Shown here: one piece after another, positions 35,606-44,690 of the stretch
Layout of the letters: each line of letters starts with the position of its first letter
Numbering within the stretch: position 1 is the first letter of the stretch
Assembly (NCBI RefSeq): GCF_002949735.1
Contig: NZ_CP026681.1
Span: forward strand, 4,230,501 to 4,294,500
Source: Nostoc sp. 'Peltigera membranacea cyanobiont' N6
Lineage (GTDB): Bacteria; Cyanobacteriota; Cyanobacteriia; Cyanobacteriales; Nostocaceae
Length of the DNA stretch: 64,000 bases
Direction: 5' to 3'
Translations under genes and position numbers: made by a program
Notes under the pieces: model-generated
Database searches by the model: none
What the model saw: the letters and a program-made list of their open reading frames with translations, nothing else
Told to the model about the DNA's origin: nothing

Positions 35606-35647
35606 ACTTTGTTATAGGATCAGTCATAAGACAAAGAGGTAAGTTTT

Positions 35648-36256
35648 ATGGCTTATAGTGATTTTAAACTTATTGAAGTTATTGATTCTTTTGGATTAGT
35701 TATCCACGAATCATCTGGACTATTCGCAAATGTGCAAGAGCAAGAATGTAGTGATTTGTTATCTACTATTCTTAAAGAGAATGTGGATTTAGCAGTAGCA
35801 ATAAGTACAGAAAAAGCTCGAAGTGAAATGATAATTAGTCCAATTCTACTAGAAATTAGACGCAAATTTAATTATGAAATAAGCTTTTTTTCTGGAGTTG
35901 ATTTTACTGTTGATAGCCAACGAGGACTAAATGGCTTTTGTGATTTTATTTTGAGTCTTTCTTCGGAGCAGCTGCTTGTGCGTAGTCCGGTAATTGTCTT
36001 AGTAGAAAGTAAAAATGAGAATTTGAGGTCTGGTTTAGCGCAATGTATTGCCGAAATGATAGCTGCACAGTTATTTAATGAGAGAGGCGGAAATCAAATA
36101 AAAGCTATATATGGTGCTGTTACTATCGGTACTATCTGGCAATTTCTCAAGCTTGAAAGCAATGTAGTTTCGATTGATTTGAGCGAATATTATATTAAGG
36201 ATATTAAGAGAATTTTAGGTATTTTGTATGGTGCGATCGCGCAAAATAAGGTATAA
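35648..36256 (+). CDS. PD-(D/E)XK nuclease-like protein of unknown function
   Basis: A 202-residue protein with AGAGGTAAG before ATG 35648. The middle shows a pattern of a restriction-enzyme-like core: RSEMIISPILLEIRRKF, FTVDSQRGLNGFCDFILS (Asp), then VIVLVESKNENL, where E-x-K is preceded by a hydrophobic strand. A helix with LAQCIAEMIAAQLFNE comes next. I infer a PD-(D/E)XK nuclease from this and cannot name a target. It lies between Uma2 and the HEPN-RNase III gene on the same strand. Confidence 0.6.
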   Translation: MAYSDFKLIEVIDSFGLVIHESSGLFANVQEQECSDLLSTILKENVDLAVAISTEKARSEMIISPILLEIRRKFNYEISFFSGVDFTVDSQRGLNGFCDFILSLSSEQLLVRSPVIVLVESKNENLRSGLAQCIAEMIAAQLFNERGGNQIKAIYGAVTIGTIWQFLKLESNVVSIDLSEYYIKDIKRILGILYGAIAQNKV

Positions 36257-36329
36257 AATATTTATTAGTTTGAATATTGTTGATATGGCTATTTACTTAT
36301 CGTGGGAACCATACAAATAAAATACTTCA

Positions 36330-37523
36330 ATGGCTATTAGTAATCGCAACAGAATCGAGACTGCTTTAATTTATTTAAATCAGGGTCTACACCCCTATGT
36401 TGAGCAGGAAATGCGGAAAGTCCACGGTGAAGGCTGGCTGAAAATAGCCATATCCTGTCTCTCAGATAACCAAAGTTTAAAGCGTAACCCAGAAGACATA
36501 CTGCACGATGATATTTCTGAATTACTAAAAGTAATAATCGGACAGTGGAATCAGGTATTTAAAAGGAAACTGGGTCATGGAGAACGTGCGTTAGTTAGCG
36601 AAATTATTGAAGTTCGCAACAAATGGGCGCATGAAATTAATGGAAAGCGCTTCTCTACAGATGACACTTATCGCGCACTTGATAGTATTGCTCGACTTCT
36701 CAAAGCTATTTCAGCATCAGAGGCAGATATTGTAGAAAAGCACAAGCAAGAAGTTCTACGAGCGCTTTCTCCAAAACAAGCCGAAGAAGTTCGCATTAGA
36801 GAAAGCTTGGATGAACTACTAAAACAATTACCTTTTCAAGATGCTTCTCTTCTGCTTCGCGCACTCACTCATACATCGTATATGCATGAAAACCCTAATT
36901 CAGGTGAAGATAATGAGCGACTTGAGTTTCTAGGTGATGCGTTACTAAATTTTTTAAGTGGCGAGTATCTTTATCGTCACTATCCTGACAAAAAAGAGGG
37001 CGAACTAACACCTTTGCGTTCTAGGTTAGTGGATAAGCCGCAGTTAGCAAAATTTGCTGTTAGTTTAGACTTGGGTAAATGGGTACGGCTAGGTAATGGT
37101 GCAGAAAAAGATGGAGGACGCACACAATCTAGATTGCTCAGTAACACTTTTGAAGCAATTATCGGCGCATATTTTCTAGATTCGGGAACTGAGTCAGTAC
37201 GGGATTTTGTAGAACCATTGTTTGATTCAGTGATAGCTGAAAACCTATCCATTTCTCATAAGTCTGACAGTAATTCCAACAATTTTGTAGTTGTAGACTC
37301 AAAAAATCGCTTTCAGGAATGGGTGCAACACAATGTTACCCCAACTCCCCCTAAATATGTCACAGTCCAAACAGGTGGTTTGTCTCACACGCCAGAGTTT
37401 TTAGCCAAAGTGCTTGTGGGTGAAGAAGAGTTCGGCGAAGGTAAGGGACGCAATAAGAAAGATGCAGAAAAAGCTGCTGCTGAGGATGCGCTAGCTAACT
37501 TGAAAAAACAGGGTTTGTTGTAA
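36330..37523 (+). CDS. ribonuclease III with N-terminal Swt1-type HEPN domain
   Basis: A 397-residue protein. Residues 1-125 resemble a Swt1-type HEPN domain: LNQGLHPYVEQEM, ILHDDISELLKVI, QWNQVFKRKLGHGERALVSE. The RNA-cutting motif RxxxxH appears as RNKWAH (R96, H101). Residues ~158-310 are an RNase III domain with HTSYMHENPN and NERLEFLGDA (E199, D203), and SNTFEAIIGAYFLD contributes E275. The position of E. coli Asp114 is Asn272. Residues ~322-393 are a double-stranded RNA-binding domain. RNase III cuts structured RNA; here two RNA-acting domains are fused. An ordinary cyanobacterial RNase III is about 230 residues. Confidence 0.8.
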   Translation: MAISNRNRIETALIYLNQGLHPYVEQEMRKVHGEGWLKIAISCLSDNQSLKRNPEDILHDDISELLKVIIGQWNQVFKRKLGHGERALVSEIIEVRNKWAHEINGKRFSTDDTYRALDSIARLLKAISASEADIVEKHKQEVLRALSPKQAEEVRIRESLDELLKQLPFQDASLLLRALTHTSYMHENPNSGEDNERLEFLGDALLNFLSGEYLYRHYPDKKEGELTPLRSRLVDKPQLAKFAVSLDLGKWVRLGNGAEKDGGRTQSRLLSNTFEAIIGAYFLDSGTESVRDFVEPLFDSVIAENLSISHKSDSNSNNFVVVDSKNRFQEWVQHNVTPTPPKYVTVQTGGLSHTPEFLAKVLVGEEEFGEGKGRNKKDAEKAAAEDALANLKKQGLL

Positions 37524-37581
37524 AAATGTTTTTTGATTTCACGCAGAGGCGTAGAGAATAATTTTACGTCTTGGCGCGAAA

Positions 37582-38772
37582 TCAACTCTCTATTTCTAAA
37601 GGCAAAATTACAGTGAAGGTAGAACCAACTCCCACCTCAGAAACTAGGTTAATTTCACCTTGTAGTAGTTTCACCAACCGCGAAACGATCGCTAACCCCA
37701 ATCCTGTACTATCGGGTAGATAAGGACGATCGCTAGAACTAACCCGAAAGTAGGGTTCAAATATCTGGGCTTGGTTTTCTGGTGCAATGCCAATTCCAGT
37801 GTCAGAAACCGCGATCGCACATTTCTGGTTCTCCAACATCTGACACATTATAATAATAGTCCCCGACTCTGTATAGCGAATTGCATTACTAATAAGATTT
37901 GTAACAATTTGTTGATATTGAAAAGGATCTGTGATCAGTTCTTTGGGAGCGCGATCGCAATCTACTACGACTTTTAAATTTTTCCCAGCAGCTAAAGGTT
38001 CCAACATTTCACAGATATTATTGATTAATTCACGCACATCGGTAGGCGCTAGTTGGAGTTTTATCTGCCCTGCTTCATATCGTGAAAGTTCTAATACATC
38101 GTTAATTAGGTGGAGTAATTGTCTACCGTTGCGTAGTACCCTCTCAATATGTTCTAAATTGGCTGAGGTATCTTTTATCCGTGTCTTTCGTCGTTGTTGG
38201 CGTAAAAACAGATCCGAGTAACCAATAATAGAAGTTAGGGGATGTTTCAATTCGTGGGCTAGTTGCGAAAGATACTCTTGATTGGCGCTAATTAAGCGCG
38301 TAAGTTCCTCATTATGAAGCGTTAGTGATAACTGCAACTGCTGTAATTCTCGCAAGCGTTCGTCAACATAACTCTTAAAACACCGAGCGATCGCTTCGTC
38401 TATAATAGCGTCAATCAAACGCATGGAACGAATTATCTCTATAGGTGTTCCCCCTAATAAATCTGCTTGTAGAGCATCAAATATTACTGTTCGCAGCAAA
38501 TGATATTCTCTGGCAATTTCTCCTGGATCGTAACCTTGTTCCGCTCGAATAGCTCCATGCTGAAAACTGGCAGTAACTATGGACTGAATATCATTATCCT
38601 GAGATTTTGAAAGCACTGTTACCATTGCTTGTAAAACATCAGGGATGTGATCCTTTACTGCTGTATAAGATAGGTCCTCAGCACTTTCAATCCGTCTATC
38701 CTTGCGAACTGCTGCAACCCATTTCTCAATGATGGTGTCAGTTTTTTCAGCCAGTACTTGACTAAAATCCAT
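37582..38772 (-). CDS. sensor histidine kinase with RsbR-like N-terminal domain
   Basis: A 396-residue soluble kinase. Residues 1-170 are helical and resemble the RsbRD N-terminal sensor domain (KWVAAVRKDRRIESAEDLSY, EQGYDPGEIAREYHLLR). The phospho-acceptor His is in LAHELKHPLTSIIGYSDLF. The ATPase domain has the N box (NLISNAIRYTES), DTGIGIAPENQAQIFEPYF (G1/F) and GLGLAIVSRLVKL (G2). No membrane segment is seen, so the signal is probably intracellular. ATG 38772 is chosen over an upstream TTG. No response regulator lies next to it. Confidence 0.85.
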   Translation of the reverse strand: MDFSQVLAEKTDTIIEKWVAAVRKDRRIESAEDLSYTAVKDHIPDVLQAMVTVLSKSQDNDIQSIVTASFQHGAIRAEQGYDPGEIAREYHLLRTVIFDALQADLLGGTPIEIIRSMRLIDAIIDEAIARCFKSYVDERLRELQQLQLSLTLHNEELTRLISANQEYLSQLAHELKHPLTSIIGYSDLFLRQQRRKTRIKDTSANLEHIERVLRNGRQLLHLINDVLELSRYEAGQIKLQLAPTDVRELINNICEMLEPLAAGKNLKVVVDCDRAPKELITDPFQYQQIVTNLISNAIRYTESGTIIIMCQMLENQKCAIAVSDTGIGIAPENQAQIFEPYFRVSSSDRPYLPDSTGLGLAIVSRLVKLLQGEINLVSEVGVGSTFTVILPLEIES

Positions 38773-39195
38773 TATGTTAAATTCAGCTAGGAGATAGATG
38801 AGCAAACTTCCATATTCAATTAGTTTAGCGAGTGCAGTGGATTTTTACCAAGTTTAGGAATTTAATTCACCTACCAAAAGTAATAGATTCTAAATGTTTT
38901 TTATTTGCTGGTTAACTAACCTCATATAAAACTCCCTCAGTATAATCCAGCTTAAAATTAAGAAATATTAATTAAACACGTAACAATCTTTATGCTTGAC
39001 TAGACTATATTGTTTAGCTTTCTGGGCAAGGATTTCACTCAAAATCCAATTATAAATATGTATTATAATTATTACCATGAGTTAAGTAAAAACCTTTAAT
39101 TACAGCATAAAATCTAACTTTACTTATCATAAGATAGATGGCTTTTACTGAGAATCGATGTTATATTGTCCATAATTTAGCAATCCATTAGAGTA
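38773..39195. other. 423-base spacer between histidine kinase and riboswitch
   Basis: AT-rich divergent DNA with no coding frame I would accept. It should contain the promoter for the histidine kinase and, near its right end, that of the riboswitch transcript. Confidence 0.4.
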
Positions 39196-39402
39196 AGTCA
39201 GCCTAATTCAGCGTGTTACAGTCCATAACGCTGGAGCGGAGGAACCAAATTGTGGGGCGTATCTCATAGAAAGTGAGGAGTTGAGAGTGAGAAGTGAAGA
39301 GTTAACTCAGAACTCAGCACTCGCTACTCAGCACTTTAAAAAGAAGGGCATCTCTCAGCCCTAGCCCGTCAGCTAACTTCGTAGGCATTGGGAGGAGACT
39401 GA
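39196..39402 (+). promoter_or_regulatory. c-di-AMP riboswitch (ydaO/yuaA class), copy 1, with repeat insertion
   Basis: The conserved core is recognisable: GCGGAGGAACCAAA, then GTGGGGCGTATCTC, then AGCCCTAGCCCGTCAGCTAA continuing CTTCGTAGGC. These are the joining segments of the ydaO/yuaA element, which binds cyclic di-AMP. AGTC at 39196 and GACT at 39397 can close the outer stem. Between the two conserved blocks, 39273-39345 is a tandem-repeat-like stretch (GAGGAGTTGAGAGTGAGAAG etc.) that lengthens the variable loop. It lies about 100 bases upstream of a truncated nitrate-type permease gene. Confidence 0.8.
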
Positions 39403-39499
39403 AGAGACGGCATTTTTACGATGTTCCGATCTCATCGGTGTCCAAGGCTGGTACTGCTCGGATTTTTTGTACCTGCACTTAAATCTGTTGAGGTCGTAA

Positions 39500-40278
39500 A
39501 TGATATTTCAATTAAATTTTATTGCGATCGCAGCGATCGCAACACAAGCGGCGTGGAAAAAGACAAAACCTGTCATCCTCAGAGATGTATTCATTTTACC
39601 TGTATTGGGCTTCTTGGGAATAATTGTGCTGTGGTGGATTATTGCACTTGCCAATCATGAATTGATGCCCACCCCACCAGAAGCGCTAATCGCTAATCTG
39701 GACTACATCTTAAATCCCTTCTACCAAAGAGGCCCTGGCAACTTGGGAATTGGTTGGTTGTCGATCGCAAGTCTGCGTCGGGTATTACTAGGTTTTTTGT
39801 TAGGTGCGGTAGTAGCGATTCCTCTGGGTTTTCTCATTGGGATGTCCAGACCGGCAATGTTAGCCCTCAATCCTATCATTCAAATTTTTAAACCTGTATT
39901 GGTAAAGACCGCACCATCAAAGCTGCTGACACCACGATTTTCTTCGATATTCCTGACAACCTTCCCAAACAGCCAGGAGAACACTCAACATTCTTATGGA
40001 GATCGAGAAGTCTCTGGTTGATGACACAAGCAGCGCGGTGGGGACAAATTAAGGAATTTCCTAAAAATGCCGATAAACTAGCCGACCAGGGCTGGAGAAC
40101 AGATTTATATCGGGAGATAGCATCTGAAATGGGCATCAAATGTCCCAAGGATGATTACAAGGTCGAACCACCAGAAGTATTTATAGATAAGAAAGGCTTC
40201 GACCCCAGCGATCCTGTGGGCTATCTGAATAGTTTTGCTATCAGGGCTAATGCTCCCACTAAATTTTACATGTCTTAA
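39500..40278 (+). pseudogene. nrtB-nrtC type deletion remnant (permease 5' part joined to 3' end of ATPase/binding subunit)
   Basis: ATG 39500 (GAGG 7 bases upstream) opens a NrtB/CmpB-type permease that is good for about 130 residues, to LNPIIQIFKP near 39895. The frame then goes into unlike sequence. From about 39900 another frame reads IGKDRTIKAADTTIFF, HSTFLWRSRSLWL and RWGQIKEFPKNADKL to a stop at 40278, ending GYLNSFAIRANAPTKFYMS. That is the C-terminus of an NrtA/NrtC-like protein. In the usual order nrtA-B-C-D, a deletion from mid-nrtB to late nrtC gives exactly this junction. The frame shift at the join leaves no complete product. Confidence 0.75.
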
Positions 40279-40429
40279 GCTGTCGTGCATTTAATTTGCA
40301 CAACTATGGTATTTATGTTGTCCAACCCACAAAAGATTTACTTTTTGGAGAATGCAAATTAAAGCAATTTTAGCTGAAATGCTAAGTTCAAATATTGACT
40401 GATGACTAAATAATTTCGGGAGCATTTTG

Positions 40430-41292
40430 ATGATGGAATATACCTCATTACCTATTAATACCCAGACCGAAGTTCTACCCATCCTGGATTTTTAGAAATT
40501 GAAAATTTAGTCAAGTCTTATCCGACACCTGATAAAGATAACTTTGTCGTTTTAGATGGGGTTAATCTAACGATTGGTGAAGATGAATATATTTCTGTAA
40601 TTGGTCACTCAGGTTGTGGAAAATCAACCCTACTAAAGATAGTAGCTGGTTTAGAAAAAGCCACATCAGGCTCAGTCCGGCTCAATGGAAAAGAAATTCG
40701 TCAGCCAGGAGCCGAAAGGATGATGGTATTTCAGAACTATTCGCTGTTACCTTGGTTAACAGTCCGAGAAAATATCCGTTTAGCCGTGGATGAGGTGTTA
40801 AAAAATGCTAATAAGTCTGAAAAAATTAGCATTGTAAATCAACACTTGGCAATGGTAAACTTGACGGCGGCGGCTGACAAATATCCTGATGAAATATCTG
40901 GAGGGATGAAACAACGAGTAGGTATTGCCAGAGCTTTAGCAATTCGTCCTAAAATGTTGCTGATGGATGAACCTTTTGGGGCACTACATGCACTAACTCG
41001 TGGCAAATTAGAGCAGCAGGTATTGGATATTTGGGAAAATAATCGTCAAGCAGTGATGATGATTACCCACGATGTAGACGAAGCAATTTATATGTCCGAT
41101 CGTATCGTCTTGATGACCAACGGCCCAGCTGCTAGTATAGGAGAGATTTTAGAAGTTCCTTTTGAGCGTCCCCGCGTTAGCGAAGCTCCTCTGAAAGAGG
41201 CTCGCGCCGCCATGCGAAACTCAAAAGAATATTTTGAACTCCGCAACCACGCCTTAAATTTTCTCGATCGCTATTTTACCCAAGACGAGTAA
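40430..41292 (+). pseudogene. nrtD-type ABC transporter ATPase with N-terminal frameshift
   Basis: ATG 40430 has CGGGAG upstream and starts MMEYTSLPINTQTEVL, as in NrtD-type proteins, but meets TAG at 40493. The family sequence continues one frame away from about 40477 (THPGFLEIENLVKSYPTP) and is open to 41292. That frame has Walker A GHSGCGKST, Q-loop VFQNYSLLPWL, signature SGGMKQR, Walker B MLLMDEP and switch His ITHDVDE. The D-loop reads FGALHALTR where the family has GALDALTR. A stretch VSEAPLKEARA near 41180 looks like an inserted palindromic repeat. A shorter product from ATG 40720 would lack Walker A. Confidence 0.75.
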
Positions 41293-41314
41293 ATTAGATT
41301 ATCATTTTTTTTAG

Positions 41315-41445
41315 TGGGTAGCCTAATTCAAATTCATGAAAGCTGAATTTGGAACGGAGGAACCAATGTTTGGGGCTAATCTTACGAGAGACACCTTCCA
41401 GTCTTAGCCCGTCAGCTAACTCCGTAGGCAATGGAAGGAACCCCC
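41315..41445 (+). promoter_or_regulatory. c-di-AMP riboswitch (ydaO/yuaA class), copy 2
   Basis: The same conserved blocks as copy 1: GGAACGGAGGAACCAATG, TTTGGGGCTAATCTTACGAG, and TCTTAGCCCGTCAGCTAACT continuing CCGTAGGC. Both copies also share GCCTAATTCA near the 5' end. This copy is compact, with no inserted repeat. A stem GGAACCCC (41437) with GGGGTTTCC (41475) overlaps its 3' end and could be the expression platform. It lies about 160 bases upstream of the universal stress protein gene, its likely target. Confidence 0.82.
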
Positions 41446-41606
41446 AAGACTTTGGCTGTAATACAGTTATTATTGGGGTTTCCTTGACTGATTTCAGATT
41501 TGCAATTTTGGTTATCGTCACTCAATCTAAAATCCAAAATCTAAAAATCTAAAATTCGTCCCCCTGCTTCTCATTGTTAATTCATTTCATTGGGAGAAGT
41601 AAAGCT

Positions 41607-42242
41607 GTGCAAATCAAGCCAATGTTAGCACGTCTGCAAAGTGCCACAGGTCGAGATGACTTAATTGAACAAATGGTACTGCTGCCAGAACCAAAAAAAC
41701 CTTTTTCTAAAGAAACTAAAAAAGCAAAACCAGTTAATTTAATTGTTGCTTATGACGCATCTCCTAATAGTCATACGGCACTAGATATTGCTTTCTGGAT
41801 TGCCCATCAAACCCGTTTAGCTACTAATGCAGAAGTGACAGTTCAAGCTGTTTATGTGTTAGAAGATAATCAAAGCAATCAATATTCAAATATTTTGAGT
41901 TTTCCAACACAACAGTCTTCATTAGAATGTCAAATTAGTGAAGTATCAAACTCTATCACACAGGTATTAACTCAACCCAAATTGCAGACAGTGGTAACTC
42001 CCCTGCAACAAGCAGATATAATTCTCTGGCAAGCCCGGAGTCTGGCTGAAGAATGGCAGGGTTCTTTCAAATCTCATTTGCGATTTGGCTGCATTTCTAC
42101 AGAACTTCACAAAGTTGTTGAATCAGAAGCTGCCGATATTCTGTTTCTAGGTTGCAACTCTGTCAATCATCCGATGATTGAAGCGTTAGGTTCTAATTTT
42201 CCCTGTGCTGTTTTAGGTATTCCCAGTTGTATTGATGAATAA
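41607..42242 (+). CDS. universal stress protein family protein
   Basis: A 211-residue protein from GTG 41607, which has GGGAGAAG 7 bases upstream; an earlier TTG has none. After ~45 residues rich in Lys and Pro it has NLIVAYDASPNSHTALDIAF (strand 1 and nucleotide-binding start of the USP fold). The end matches the USP C-terminus loosely: EAADILFLGCNSVNHPMIEA and FPCAVLGIP. The typical G-2x-G-9x-G(S/T) ATP motif is degenerate. The c-di-AMP riboswitch upstream suggests control by this second messenger, probably linked to osmotic or potassium stress. Confidence 0.75.
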   Translation: MQIKPMLARLQSATGRDDLIEQMVLLPEPKKPFSKETKKAKPVNLIVAYDASPNSHTALDIAFWIAHQTRLATNAEVTVQAVYVLEDNQSNQYSNILSFPTQQSSLECQISEVSNSITQVLTQPKLQTVVTPLQQADIILWQARSLAEEWQGSFKSHLRFGCISTELHKVVESEAADILFLGCNSVNHPMIEALGSNFPCAVLGIPSCIDE

Positions 42243-42280
42243 TCGCTGTTTAAAATTACGGTAATTTTAGTCATAGAAAA

Positions 42281-42306
42281 GTCACCTAAAAGTAGGTGGC
42301 TTTTTT
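42281..42306 (+). terminator. intrinsic terminator after the universal stress protein gene
   Basis: GTCACCT at 42281-42287 pairs with AGGTGGC at 42294-42300 (one G-T pair) and is followed by six T residues. Confidence 0.85.
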
Positions 42307-42775
42307 AGATCCTACATTCCGCAGGTTGCTCAACAAAGGAGATAATATTTCTGACAAGCAGAATCAAGAAACTCTAGTATAAACTTTGGTTCATGAGTGA
42401 GGTTAGAAATAAGCTTGACTTCAGAAACGACAACTAGATGAACAGCTTGAAAACATTGAAAAATCACGCTGTGCGTCCTTACCAACCTATTTATAAGCTA
42501 AACCACATCTAGTTTGCATATCTAAAATTTTTATAACTCTTGTGGGGTGGGCATCTTGCCTGCCCTCATTATGCAATTTAAATGTGGAACAGCTTATCAA
42601 CTTTAAAGCAAAATAGTATAAGCCTCTTGGCGTTAGTATAAAATATTTGATTACGCTCATGGGGTAATAGACAAGAAAGCGATCGCCAAAAATGCTGGCA
42701 AAACCTAAAATCAGGGTTTTTGTGAAGAATATTTACGTATGTTAATATTGCTTGGTTTAGGTACGGATATTCAGT
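42307..42775. other. 469-base intergenic region with a partial dispersed repeat
   Basis: At 42541-42566, TTGTGGGGTGGGCATCTTGC and then CTGCCC is one arm of the hairpin repeat found complete at 46205-46266. The rest is AT-rich with no coding frame I accept and should contain the promoter for the permease at 42776. Confidence 0.45.
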
Positions 42776-44083
42776 ATGGTTCCCATAAAGACTGTTCTCC
42801 AAGATTCAGAGCAAGTCAATCGCTTGTTTTCTCATCTCGAATTTGATGGAAAAAAGCTCAATCATCAACCGGGTAGTGTATTGGGAAGTACTGCATTGAT
42901 TGCGGGAACCACTGTTGGGGCAGGGATTCTCGCTCTACCATCTGTCACCATGCCATCTGGGATTGTGCCATCCACATCTGGATTGATTGCTGTTTGGCTC
43001 TACGCTTTAGTTTCCGGGTTATTGGTTGCAGATGTTACTTTAAATACGATGCGAACAGAAGGGCGTGCAAGTATCGGTTTTTTGGGAATTGTTGAGAAAA
43101 TCCTTGGTAAAATGGGAGCGCGAATGGCAGGCGGCGCATATTTATTCATGCATTATGCTCTTTTGGTGGCATACATTACCGAAGGTGGAGAGATTTTAGC
43201 TTATGCGGCAGCAAAAATCGGAGGTGTACATATATCTACGTGGATGGGCACAACAACTTTCACGTTTTTATTTGGTGGCATTATGTATCTTGGACGAGAA
43301 AAGTTTATTGAAAAATTAAACAGCGCCTTTGTCGGAATTGTCATCGCTTCTTTCTTGGGATTATTGTTTTTGGCGAGTAGACATATTCAGAGTACCCAAC
43401 TGCTATTTCAAAATTGGAGTGCCCTTGGTAGTGCCATTTCAGTCATGTCTGTGGCGCTATTTTTTCAAAACGTTGTGCCTCTGGTTGTAACCCAACTCGA
43501 AGGGGATGCCCGCAAAATTCGTCAGTCTATCTTTATGGGTTCTGTGATTCCTCTAATTATGTTCTTGGCATGGAATGCCGTAATTTTAGGAAGCGTCACT
43601 CCCGATATGCTACATGGCACTGCTGACGGTAAAACTGTTATCGATCCATTGCAAATTCTCCGAGCAGGTGGGGCAGGAGAATGGTTAGGAGTGCTAGTAT
43701 CCATTTTTGCAGAGTTTGCGATCGCTACATCATTCATCGGATTTGTCTACGGTTTGCTTGATGTATTCAAAGATATTTTCTCCACCGCACAAAGTAAACT
43801 TTCTAGTCGTCTCCCCTTATATTCCCTGGTTCTTTTCCCTCCAATGACTCTGGGAACGCTCAATCCCAGCATCTTTTTTACTGCTCTAGATTACACTGGA
43901 ACGTTTAGTATTTCAGTTCTGGGTGGAATTATTCCAGCGTTAATGAGTTGGAAGCAACGTCAAGAACAAGAAAATTCAGATAGTACAAATCAACCACTCG
44001 TGCCTGGTGGGAAGGTGACGCTGATTGTGATGATTGGAGTGGCATTAGCGATGATGGGAAGACAAATTTTGTCAATTTACTAA
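42776..44083 (+). CDS. aromatic amino acid (tyrosine/tryptophan) permease family protein
   Basis: A 435-residue membrane protein with about eleven hydrophobic segments. After a ~32-residue cytosolic start, GSTALIAGTTVGAGILALP is the unwound first helix typical of the APC-superfamily tyrosine/tryptophan permeases (TyrP, Mtr, TnaB). LFFQNVVPLVVTQLEGD and FVYGLLDVFKDIF fit too. It would import an aromatic amino acid with a proton. It ends 61 bases before kptA, on the same strand. Confidence 0.83.
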   Translation: MVPIKTVLQDSEQVNRLFSHLEFDGKKLNHQPGSVLGSTALIAGTTVGAGILALPSVTMPSGIVPSTSGLIAVWLYALVSGLLVADVTLNTMRTEGRASIGFLGIVEKILGKMGARMAGGAYLFMHYALLVAYITEGGEILAYAAAKIGGVHISTWMGTTTFTFLFGGIMYLGREKFIEKLNSAFVGIVIASFLGLLFLASRHIQSTQLLFQNWSALGSAISVMSVALFFQNVVPLVVTQLEGDARKIRQSIFMGSVIPLIMFLAWNAVILGSVTPDMLHGTADGKTVIDPLQILRAGGAGEWLGVLVSIFAEFAIATSFIGFVYGLLDVFKDIFSTAQSKLSSRLPLYSLVLFPPMTLGTLNPSIFFTALDYTGTFSISVLGGIIPALMSWKQRQEQENSDSTNQPLVPGGKVTLIVMIGVALAMMGRQILSIY

Positions 44084-44144
44084 AAACATTAATGTAATAT
44101 TTTTGATATACACTTGTAGTATAGTCTTTGCCAACCACAATCTT

Positions 44145-44690
44145 ATGAGTGATACTCGCCTCGTCAAAATCAGCAAATATCTCAGCAAATATCTGCGACA
44201 CACACCAGATGCAATTGGAATTAAACTTGCTCCCGGTGGTTGGGTTGCTGTTGATGAACTACTTACCGCTTGTGCTAAAAACAAGTTTCCCATTACCCGT
44301 CAGGAATTAGAGGTGGTAGTTGAATACAACGAGAAACAACGCTTTTCTTTTGATTCTACAGGTACTCTAATTCGTGCTAACCAAGGACATAGTGTAAAAG
44401 TCGATTTACAGTTAGAACCTGTTACTCCCCCAGATCGGCTTTATCACGGTACGGGACGCAAATCTGTAGAGTCAATTTTGCAAACAGGACTTTGCAAAAT
44501 GTCACGACATCATGTCCATTTATCGAAGGATATCGCAACAGCACAAACTGTTGGTGCAAGACATGGAAAAGCAGTGGTTTTTGCTGTAAATGCTGCGGCA
44601 ATGTATCAGGCGGGTTATATTTTTTATTGTTCTGCTAATGGTGTTTGGTTAGTAGATTGTGTGCCACCTGAGTATCTACAAAAAATTTGA
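44145..44690 (+). CDS. kptA: RNA 2'-phosphotransferase (KptA/Tpt1)
   Basis: A 181-residue member of the Tpt1/KptA family, which moves a splice-junction 2'-phosphate from RNA to NAD. LVKISKYLSKYLRHTPDAIG carries the first catalytic Arg, PDRLYHGTGRKSVESIL the NAD-binding His and Arg, and MSRHHVHLSKDIATA the other conserved residues. ATG 44145 is used; an upstream TTG would add 14 hydrophobic residues unlike the family. What the bacterial enzyme acts on is not well established, since tRNA splicing of the yeast kind is absent. Confidence 0.92.
   Translation: MSDTRLVKISKYLSKYLRHTPDAIGIKLAPGGWVAVDELLTACAKNKFPITRQELEVVVEYNEKQRFSFDSTGTLIRANQGHSVKVDLQLEPVTPPDRLYHGTGRKSVESILQTGLCKMSRHHVHLSKDIATAQTVGARHGKAVVFAVNAAAMYQAGYIFYCSANGVWLVDCVPPEYLQKI

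Noticed and set aside
39196..39402. Group I/II intron or other catalytic RNA
   Set aside because: The conserved blocks match the ydaO/yuaA aptamer and there is no intron core or splice-site pattern.
40018..40278. 86-codon frame as an independent small gene
   Set aside because: It is the C-terminal end of an NrtA/NrtC-type protein whose frame continues upstream to about 39900; it has no ribosome site.
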